Assembly: GCA_937860195.1 (NCBI GenBank)
Contig: CALMBN010000082.1
Coordinates: forward strand, 1 to 19,225
Direction: 5' to 3'
Length of the DNA: 19,225 nt
Source: an uncultured Novosphingobium sp.
Lineage (GTDB): Bacteria > Pseudomonadota > Alphaproteobacteria > Sphingomonadales > Sphingomonadaceae
Program-made: the position numbers and the translations under genes
Shown: one piece after another, positions 13,590 through 19,225 of the stretch
Layout: each line of letters starts with the position of its first letter
How positions within the stretch are numbered: the first letter of the stretch is position 1
The notes under the pieces: generated by a model
Seen by the model: the letters and a program-made list of their open reading frames with translations, nothing else
Database searches by the model: none
What the model was told of the DNA's origin: nothing

Positions 13590-14434
13590 AGGTCCAGCCG
13601 CTCACGTGCAACATCGGCGCCGAACTGACCGGTGTCAGCCTGGCAGAAGCTGCCCGAAACGAAGACCTGTTCGGCGCGATCAAAAGCGAATTGCTGAAGC
13701 ACAAGGTGCTGTTCCTGCGCGATCAGGACATTGCCAGGGCCGATCACGTTGCATTTGCGCGGCGCTTTGGTGACCTCGAGGATCACCCTGTCGCCAGCAG
13801 CCATCCTGATCATCCGGACCTGGTGTGCATCTACAAGGACGAGACATCGCCGCCTGATCGCTATGAGAATTCGTGGCACTGTGATGCGACCTGGCGCGAT
13901 GCGCCGCCGATGGGCGCGGTGCTGCGCTGTGTCGCCTGCCCGCCGATTGGCGGAGACACAATGTGGGCGAACATGGCCAAGGCCTATGCCGACCTGCCCG
14001 ATCACATCAAGGCTACCATTGCCGGGCTCAAGGCACGTCACTCAATCGAGGCGACCTTCGGCGCCAAGATGCCTGAAGACAAGCGTCACGCGCTCAAGGC
14101 GCAATACCCCGACGCCGAGCATCCGGTGGTCCGCACCCATCCCGAAACGGGCGAGAAAGTGCTGTTCGTCAGTGGCTTCGCCACCCATTTCACCAATTTC
14201 CACACCAGCGATAACGTCCGCTACGGCCAGGATTTCGCTCCCGGCGGGGCCAACCTGCTCAGCTATCTGATCGGCCGGGCAGCAATTCCCGAATACCAGG
14301 TGCGCTGGCGTTGGCAGCCGAACTCTGTGGCGATCTGGGATAACCGCTGCACCCAGCACTATGCTGTGATGGATTACGAACCCTGCGTCCGCCAGATGGA
14401 GCGCGCCGGGATCATCGGCGACAAGCCGTTCTGA
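13586..14434 (+). CDS. TauD/TfdA-family Fe(II)/2-oxoglutarate-dependent dioxygenase
   Basis: The 282-residue protein starts at a GTG overlapping the upstream stop (GTGA). The iron-binding triad is H98 and D100 in SWHCDATW and H258 in TQHYAVMDY. R269 (VRQMER) is placed to hold 2-oxoglutarate. These positions are almost the same as in taurine dioxygenase (H99, D101, H255, R270), and GDTMWANM and VRWRWQPNSVAIWDNR are standard family segments. The family hydroxylates a carbon next to a leaving group or an unactivated C-H, using O2 and 2-oxoglutarate. The substrate may be a sulfonate, an aryloxyalkanoate or another carboxylic acid. No sulfonate transport genes are close, so taurine is not specially supported. 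Confidence 0.94.
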   Translation: MKVQPLTCNIGAELTGVSLAEAARNEDLFGAIKSELLKHKVLFLRDQDIARADHVAFARRFGDLEDHPVASSHPDHPDLVCIYKDETSPPDRYENSWHCDATWRDAPPMGAVLRCVACPPIGGDTMWANMAKAYADLPDHIKATIAGLKARHSIEATFGAKMPEDKRHALKAQYPDAEHPVVRTHPETGEKVLFVSGFATHFTNFHTSDNVRYGQDFAPGGANLLSYLIGRAAIPEYQVRWRWQPNSVAIWDNRCTQHYAVMDYEPCVRQMERAGIIGDKPF

Positions 14435-14465
14435 CAATTTGAATATTCTGACGAGGAGACAACCG

Positions 14466-15512
14466 ATGCAATTCTTCGATGACAGCCTGCTTCCCGAGAA
14501 TCAGGATCCGCTGGTGATCCAGGTCGCTCCCTATGCGCCGAGCTTCATGCCGCAGGACAGCGACGACATTCCGGTCAGCTATGCCGAACAAGTCCAGAAG
14601 GCAGTGGATTGCTACAATGCCGGAGCGACCGTGCTTCACCTCCACGTGCGCGAGCCCGACGGCACCGGGTCGAAAGACCTCGACCGCTTCAACGAAATGC
14701 TCGACCGGCTGCGCAGCGCGGTTCCAGGCATGCTGCTGCAAGTCGGCGGCTCGATCAGTTTTGCGCCGAAGGGCGAAGGCGAAGCAGCCTTGTGGCTATC
14801 GGATGATACCCGCCACATGCTTGCCGATCTCAAACCGGTGCCCGATCAGGTTACCCTGGCAGTCAACACCAACCAGATGAACGTGATGGAGCTGATCACC
14901 GAGGACGATGCCAGAGGCACGACAATGTGGGACGACTACCACGAAGCCTATACCGAGATGTTCTATGAGGCGGGTCCGAAGTTCATGAAGGAACACATGA
15001 AGCGCCTGACCGCTGCGGGCATCCAGACCCATTTCCAGATCGGCTGCGCGCGCGATCTTGAAACGGTCGAACGGCTCGTCAGGAACGGCCACTACATGGG
15101 TCCGCTGGTTTGCAACTGGGTCGCGATCGGCGGCGGACACGATGGCCCGAACCCGCGCAACCTGATGGAATTCGTCAACCGGCTGCCGCAAAATGCTGTC
15201 TGCACTGTCGAAGGGCTGATGCGCTCGATGTATCCGCTCTGCACCATGGGCATTGCCATGGGTCTGCATGTCCGGGTCGGGCAGGAAGACAACCTTTGGG
15301 GCCGCAAGGGAGAGCGCGCGACGTCTGTGCAGCAGATCGAAAAGCTGGTGCGGATTTCCGAAGAACTGTGGCGGCCGATTGCCAGCGGAGCAGAGGCCAA
15401 GGCGATTTATCAGATCGGAAAGTTCTATTCGAGCGTCGATGAAACGCTGGCAATGAACGGCTGGCTGCCCAATCGGGTGGCGGCAAAGCCCGGCATCCGC
15501 GTCGCCGCCTGA
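14466..15512 (+). CDS. Beta-keto acid cleavage enzyme family (BKACE, DUF849)
   Basis: I use ATG 14466, preceded by GAGGAG, giving 348 residues; a frame open from 14439 has no such signal. BKACE enzymes are TIM barrels with a zinc ion. They transfer the acetoacetate-forming part of a beta-keto acid to acetyl-CoA, giving acetoacetate plus a new acyl-CoA (or acetoacetyl-CoA with a free product). Visible family features are NAGATVLHLHVREPDG with metal-binding H58 and H60, the QVGGSISFAPKGE stretch, and GLHVRVGQEDNLWGRKGER near the C-terminal end. The length is a little above the ~300 of many members. It lies 31 bases after the TauD gene and 1 base before the MFS gene, in one operon. Confidence 0.92.
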   Translation: MQFFDDSLLPENQDPLVIQVAPYAPSFMPQDSDDIPVSYAEQVQKAVDCYNAGATVLHLHVREPDGTGSKDLDRFNEMLDRLRSAVPGMLLQVGGSISFAPKGEGEAALWLSDDTRHMLADLKPVPDQVTLAVNTNQMNVMELITEDDARGTTMWDDYHEAYTEMFYEAGPKFMKEHMKRLTAAGIQTHFQIGCARDLETVERLVRNGHYMGPLVCNWVAIGGGHDGPNPRNLMEFVNRLPQNAVCTVEGLMRSMYPLCTMGIAMGLHVRVGQEDNLWGRKGERATSVQQIEKLVRISEELWRPIASGAEAKAIYQIGKFYSSVDETLAMNGWLPNRVAAKPGIRVAA

Positions 15513-15513
15513 G

Positions 15514-16749
15514 GTGACCCCGACTGCTTCTCTGGGAGAGGAGAGTGGCCCAGCCAAAGCCACTGGCTATGGCTGGGCCATATTTGCGCTTATTCTGGGG
15601 CTGATGCTGTCTGACTATATGTCACGGCAAGTGCTGGGGGCGGTGTTCCCGCTGCTAAAGGTGGACTGGTCGCTGACCGACGAACAGCTCGGACGGCTGG
15701 GCTCGATCATTCCCCTGATTGTCGGACTGCTGACATTTCCACTCTCATTGGTTGCCGACCGGTTCGGCCGGGTCAGGGCGATTGTTGTCATGGCATTGCT
15801 GTGGAGCCTGGCGACGTTGCTGTGCGGAATCGCACGCAGCTATGGCGAGATGCTTGCGGCGCGGGCGCTGATCGGTGTGGGCGAGGCCGCCTATGGCAGC
15901 GTCGGGCTGGCCGTGATCATCGGCGCTTTCCCGGCACGAATGCGCGCGGTGCTGACCGCCAGCTTCATGGCGGGCGGGCCGCTTGGCTCGGTCATCGGGG
16001 TTGCACTGGGCGGAACAATTGCCGCGCAATACGGCTGGCGTTCTCCGTTTGCCATGATGGCTGCCATCGGGGTCGTTCTGGCTCTGGGCTTTGCCCTGGT
16101 GGCGCGTGAAAAGCGGCTGGCTCCGCCGCTATCGCAAGAGCGTGCGCCAATCCGCAGTGTTATCGCCTCACCTGCTTTGCGGCTGGTCTATCTCGGCAGC
16201 GGGCTGCAGCTGTTCATCTGCGGCGCGATCACGGCCTGGCTACCCAGCTGGTTTGGCCGCGTCCACAACCTTCCGCTCGACACGGCGGGGCAAGCAGCAG
16301 CCGGGATCCTGCTGCTTCAGGCATTTGGCATGATCGTGTTCGGGCAGATGTCGGACCGGCTTGCGCTGCGCGACGGCGGGCACCGCTTCAGGCTTGCGAT
16401 CGGGCTTGGGCTGGCGAGCGCGGCGTTGCTGGTCACAGGTTTCCTGTTGCCGCCGGGCCCGCTGCAACTGATGCTGATTGCGGCAGGTGCATTTGTCGCC
16501 GCCGGGACGACCGGCCCGGTCGGTTCGATCGTCGCACAACTGACCCATCCGGCCCTGCTGGCAACGGCCTTCGCCACAGTCACGCTCGCAAACAATATCT
16601 TCGGCCTCGCCCCTGGTCCGTGGATTACCGGCCAATTGGCTGACGGGATGGGTATTGGCAAAGCGCTCGCCCTGTGCAGCCTTGCCCCGATCTTTGCTGC
16701 TGCCTGTTTCTGGCGGGCGAAGCGGATTACCCTCGAAAATGCGCGCTGA
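15514..16749 (+). CDS. MFS transporter of the catabolic operon
   Basis: This is a 411-residue protein with about twelve membrane helices. MFS landmarks are LGLMLSDYMSRQVLGAVFP in helix 1, SLVADRFGRVRAIVVMALLW in the helix 2-3 loop, and AARALIGVGEAAYGSVG in helix 4. The GTG start at 15514 lies 1 base after the BKACE stop, with GAGG overlapping it; no better in-frame start is seen before helix 1. It is probably the uptake system for the substrate of the preceding three enzymes, most likely an organic acid. It shares family but not close sequence with the MFS protein at 858-2099. Confidence 0.88.
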   Translation: MTPTASLGEESGPAKATGYGWAIFALILGLMLSDYMSRQVLGAVFPLLKVDWSLTDEQLGRLGSIIPLIVGLLTFPLSLVADRFGRVRAIVVMALLWSLATLLCGIARSYGEMLAARALIGVGEAAYGSVGLAVIIGAFPARMRAVLTASFMAGGPLGSVIGVALGGTIAAQYGWRSPFAMMAAIGVVLALGFALVAREKRLAPPLSQERAPIRSVIASPALRLVYLGSGLQLFICGAITAWLPSWFGRVHNLPLDTAGQAAAGILLLQAFGMIVFGQMSDRLALRDGGHRFRLAIGLGLASAALLVTGFLLPPGPLQLMLIAAGAFVAAGTTGPVGSIVAQLTHPALLATAFATVTLANNIFGLAPGPWITGQLADGMGIGKALALCSLAPIFAAACFWRAKRITLENAR

Positions 16750-16797
16750 CCAAGGGAGCTTCTTCAATTTAATATATTGATATTATTATAGTATTTC
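16750..16797. other. Very AT-rich convergent spacer between MFS and TetR genes
   Basis: The 48-base gap between two converging genes contains 16766-16796, where only 2 of 31 bases are G or C. The rest of the window is GC-rich. It includes AATATATT and TATTATTATA. No GC-rich stem followed by a T run is present, so it does not look like a standard intrinsic terminator. It may mark an old junction or serve as a bidirectional end region. Confidence 0.5.
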
Positions 16798-17421
16798 TCA
16801 TTGGTCCGGAACTACCTCGGCCAGCGTCGATGCAGCGCCCGGAGAGACACCCAAACCCGAAAGACCCAGGATGATCATTTCGGAAATGCGCCGATCAGCG
16901 ACCGCAGGATTCGGCTGCCGTTCGACCAGATTGGCCATCAGCGCTTGGCACAGGCCAATCCAATAGAGCACACCACTGTCTTGTGCCTCCAGTCTGAGCA
17001 GGCCGATTGCATGCGCAGCTTTGAAGTCGGCAACCAGTCCCTTGTTGAGCGGATGATCACGCGCGGTTGAGCTGGCATGGCTGCGCAGCAACACCGCAGT
17101 TCGTTTGGAATTGCTGATCGCGAAATGGGCGCAAACCCGCATCCCGCCTGCAATCCGTGCGATCGGATCTGCGATGCCTGCATTGGCCTGCGCAACCTGA
17201 TCCTCCAGCTCCAGCCGGACTTCGGTTGCAATAGCTTCGGCAAAGGCCTGCTTGTCAGCAAAATGGTTGAAGAAGCTGCCTTTGGCAACGCCCGCTTTGG
17301 AGACGACTTCGTCAATCGGAATGGCATCGATTGGCCGCTCGGCAAGCAGTTCAAACCCTGCGGTGATCAGGGCACTGCGGGTGCGTGCGGCCCGGGGTGA
17401 AAGATCGGGGCGGGTTGTCAT
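16798..17421 (-). CDS. TetR/AcrR family transcriptional regulator
   Basis: The 207-residue protein has the usual N-terminal DNA-binding domain: RTRSALITAGFELLAERPID, then a helix-turn-helix with PIDEVVSKAGVAKGSFFNHF and ADKQAFAEAI. The C-terminal domain is of the general ligand-binding type and does not point to an effector. The gene diverges from the extradiol dioxygenase gene with a 79-base spacer that holds two similar dyads. It is thus probably an autoregulated repressor of the ring-cleavage genes, released by the aromatic substrate or a product. Confidence 0.91.
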   Translation of the reverse strand: MTTRPDLSPRAARTRSALITAGFELLAERPIDAIPIDEVVSKAGVAKGSFFNHFADKQAFAEAIATEVRLELEDQVAQANAGIADPIARIAGGMRVCAHFAISNSKRTAVLLRSHASSTARDHPLNKGLVADFKAAHAIGLLRLEAQDSGVLYWIGLCQALMANLVERQPNPAVADRRISEMIILGLSGLGVSPGAASTLAEVVPDQ

Positions 17422-17434
17422 GCCTGTCCGCTAC

Positions 17435-17450
17435 TTGACTATATGGTCAA
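17435..17450. promoter_or_regulatory. Putative TetR operator, copy 1
   Basis: TTGACTATATGGTCAA is a near-perfect 16-base palindrome with seven of eight base pairs matched. The TTGACT end also resembles a -35 hexamer for rightward transcription, with CTATTT 17 bases on. Binding by the divergent TetR protein would block this promoter. It resembles copy 2 closely. Confidence 0.72.
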
Positions 17451-17461
17451 TTGCAATCTAT

Positions 17462-17477
17462 TTGACCAAATAGTCAA
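17462..17477. promoter_or_regulatory. Putative TetR operator, copy 2
   Basis: TTGACCAAATAGTCAA shares the outer TTGAC/GTCAA arms with copy 1 and matches in six of eight pairs. The centre-to-centre distance of the two copies is 27 bases. On the minus strand it also offers TTGACT as a -35-like hexamer for the TetR gene. Paired sites in a divergent spacer fit repression of both genes. Confidence 0.7.
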
Positions 17478-17500
17478 CAGGCGATTCGCGGAGAGAGGCT

Positions 17501-18520
17501 ATGGCGCTGATCAAGATCGAAGATATTGCACATGTGCGATTTGCCGCGCCTGACCATGCTGCGATGCGATCTTTTCTTGAGGATTTCGGAATGGAAGTCT
17601 TCGAAGCTGCTGGCCGGCTTTACGGCAAAGGCACTGATGGACGGCCGTTTGTGCATGTCACTCAGCCAGGTGAAGCCAGGTTTCTAGCCTTGGGTCTTCG
17701 GGCTGAAACCGTTGCCGATCTGGAAAAGCTCGCAGCGGCCGAAAGCGTTGTAGTGGAGGACTGGAACGAGCCCGGCGGCGGCAAGATCGTGCGGCTTAAT
17801 GATCCCGATGGCTATGCTGTCGAAGTGGTTGCAGCTCAGGCCAAGAGTGCGGCAAGGCTGGCGTTTGGCGATCAGCACCGCAACACAGCGTCTTCCAAAT
17901 CACGTGTCCGTTCGGCGGTGCGGCTCGAATCTGCGCCCGCGCACGTTCACCGGATCGGCCATGCCGTTCTCAAGGTTCGCGATTTTCGCGTGTCGGAGAA
18001 ATGGTACAAGGAGCGCTTCGGCTTCCTGACCTCCGACGAGGTAGAGGCAGCAAAAGATGTCTCGCTCGGTGCCTTTATGCGGTGTGACCGGGGTGAAAAG
18101 CCGTCGGATCACCATACCCTGTTTCTTGCACAATTGCCGGGCAAGCCGGGCTTGCTTCACGCAGCGTTCGAAGTTGCCAATCTCGACGATCTGATGCTTG
18201 GTCACCAGCATTTGAAGGCAAGGAAGCGCGAAGCTGCATGGGGCGTCGGTCGCCATATTATGGGCAGCCAGATATTCGATTATTGGAAAGACCCGTTCGG
18301 CAATGAGCTGGAGCATTGGACCGACGGTGATCTGTTCACTGCGACGGACCCACCGCAGAAAATGCCGATGAGCGCGCTGCTCGCGGTGCAATGGGGCAGC
18401 CCGCATCCGCTGTTTTCCGGCAAGATTCCGCCGCCGCCCGGCCTTGTTGCCTTCTTCACCGCTCTCAACATACGCGTCAAAGGGCTGTTCAGCCGCCAAC
18501 CAAAAGGTAATCCATCATGA
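17501..18520 (+). CDS. Two-domain type I extradiol dioxygenase (VOC superfamily)
   Basis: The 339-residue protein has two vicinal-oxygen-chelate halves, about 5-112 and 148-275. In the second, iron ligands H154 (RIGHAVLKV), H220 (LLHAAFEV) and E271 (GNELEHW) are present. Active-site residues H205, H252 and Y261 are also present, with spacing nearly the same as in 2,3-dihydroxybiphenyl dioxygenase (H146, H210, E260 with H195, H241, Y250). The first half has lost metal ligands, as usual. The enzyme should cleave a catechol-type ring next to the hydroxyls with O2 and Fe(II). A 60-residue tail with SPHPLFSGKIPPPPG extends past the fold. GGAGAGAGG stands before the ATG. The stop overlaps the next start as ATGA. 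Confidence 0.93.
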   Translation: MALIKIEDIAHVRFAAPDHAAMRSFLEDFGMEVFEAAGRLYGKGTDGRPFVHVTQPGEARFLALGLRAETVADLEKLAAAESVVVEDWNEPGGGKIVRLNDPDGYAVEVVAAQAKSAARLAFGDQHRNTASSKSRVRSAVRLESAPAHVHRIGHAVLKVRDFRVSEKWYKERFGFLTSDEVEAAKDVSLGAFMRCDRGEKPSDHHTLFLAQLPGKPGLLHAAFEVANLDDLMLGHQHLKARKREAAWGVGRHIMGSQIFDYWKDPFGNELEHWTDGDLFTATDPPQKMPMSALLAVQWGSPHPLFSGKIPPPPGLVAFFTALNIRVKGLFSRQPKGNPS

Positions 18521-19225
18521 AAATTGCCACCTACACCGCCCATGGCCAGACCCGGACCGGCATCGTTGTTGATGATCAGATTATCGACAGCGGCATCGAC
18601 GGCACGATGATCGATCTGATCCACAATTGGGACGCGCTAAAGCCCGCTTTGGAAGCGAAAGCGGCAGCGGGCGGTGGCGTGCCGCTGTCTGCGGTAAAGC
18701 TGGAAGCACCCGTTCAGCGCCCCGGCAAAATCTTTGCCATCGGCCTCAACTATGCCGACCATATCGCAGAATCAAAAATGGACCCGCCAGAGCGGCAGGT
18801 GTGGTTCACCAAGGCGCAGACCAGCGTCAATGCCCCTTACGCAGATATCGAAATCGCCAGGGGGACGGCGACTGCGGATTACGAGGTTGAGCTGGTCGCG
18901 ATCATCGGCAGGGGCGGCAAGCATATCAACGCCGCCGATGCCCCTGCCGCGATCTTTGGCTATTGCGTCGGCAATGATGTGACCGAGCGGACGTGGCAGC
19001 ATGCCGGCCCGCAATGGTCGCTTGGCAAGAGCTTTGATACCCATGCCCCGATGGGCCCATGGATCGTTACAGCGGATGAGGTTGGCGATCCGCATGATCT
19101 GGGCCTGCGTTGCTATGTCAATGACGAGAAGCGGCAGGATTCGAACTCAAGACACCTTGTTTTCAATATCTGGCAACAGGTTGAGCACCTTTCGACCGGG
19201 ATGACGCTGGAGCCTGGCGACTGCC
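18517..19225 (+). CDS. Fumarylacetoacetate hydrolase-family protein (3' end outside window)
   Basis: I translated 236 residues from ATG 18517; the frame is open to the window end, and family members of this kind usually have about 280-290 residues. FAH-fold features are KIFAIGLNYADHIAES, the metal ligands E123 and E125 in DYEVELVAIIGRGG, D154 in GYCVGNDVTERTW, and KSFDTHAPMGPWIV. The expected C-terminal GTPxGVG motif lies beyond the window. Family members hydrolyse or hydrate ring-cleavage products, or act as decarboxylases and isomerases, using Mg(II). Being coupled by ATGA to the extradiol dioxygenase gene, it most likely processes the meta-cleavage product or a later intermediate. Confidence 0.94.
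   Translation, partial: MKIATYTAHGQTRTGIVVDDQIIDSGIDGTMIDLIHNWDALKPALEAKAAAGGGVPLSAVKLEAPVQRPGKIFAIGLNYADHIAESKMDPPERQVWFTKAQTSVNAPYADIEIARGTATADYEVELVAIIGRGGKHINAADAPAAIFGYCVGNDVTERTWQHAGPQWSLGKSFDTHAPMGPWIVTADEVGDPHDLGLRCYVNDEKRQDSNSRHLVFNIWQQVEHLSTGMTLEPGDC

Overview
The window looks like a chromosomal segment from a GC-rich alphaproteobacterium, most probably of the Sphingomonadales (Novosphingobium, Erythrobacter or Sphingopyxis type). This placement is an inference from base composition, frequent ATGA/GTGA gene overlaps and the mix of catabolic, TetR and MFS genes; no rRNA or tRNA is present to test it. I see no insertion sequence, prophage, CRISPR array or RNA gene. Nearly all of the window is coding.

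Left edge (1-2661): the 3' end of a cytochrome P450 gene runs directly into a TetR regulator gene. A convergent MFS transporter gene follows, then a divergent short single-domain asparaginase-like gene.

Centre (2716-11501): this is the main feature. Eight minus-strand genes are packed almost without gaps. In transcription order they are: an ETHE1/Blh-type persulfide dioxygenase, two YeeE/YedE (PmpA/PmpB-like) membrane proteins, a fusion of a DUF442 (phosphatase/rhodanese-like) domain with sulfide:quinone oxidoreductase (SQR), a SulP-STAS anion transporter, cytochrome bd subunits CydA and CydB, and a 34-residue membrane peptide resembling DUF2474. Divergent from them are a peroxiredoxin gene and, overlapping it by 4 bases, an ArsR-family gene of BigR/SqrR type. 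The 89-base divergent spacer carries a 17-base dyad. I read the region as one sulfide-oxidising unit: SQR passes sulfide electrons to quinone, the dioxygenase turns the persulfide into sulfite, transporters move sulfur species, and a bd-type oxidase (a class generally tolerant of sulfide) re-oxidises the quinol. A persulfide-responsive repressor would control it.

Right-centre (11494-16749): an AraC-type regulator diverges from a four-gene operon encoding a zinc-free quinone oxidoreductase-like MDR protein, a TauD/TfdA dioxygenase, a BKACE (DUF849) beta-keto acid cleavage enzyme and an MFS transporter. The intergenic region has a 15-base direct repeat at 21-base spacing, as expected for an AraC-family site. 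The substrate is unknown. Hydroxylation, oxidation and beta-keto acid cleavage is a possible order of reactions.

Right edge (16798-19225): a TetR regulator diverges from an intact two-domain type I extradiol dioxygenase gene and a fumarylacetoacetate hydrolase-family gene that is cut by the window end. Two similar operator-like dyads lie between them. This looks like part of an aromatic ring meta-cleavage pathway.
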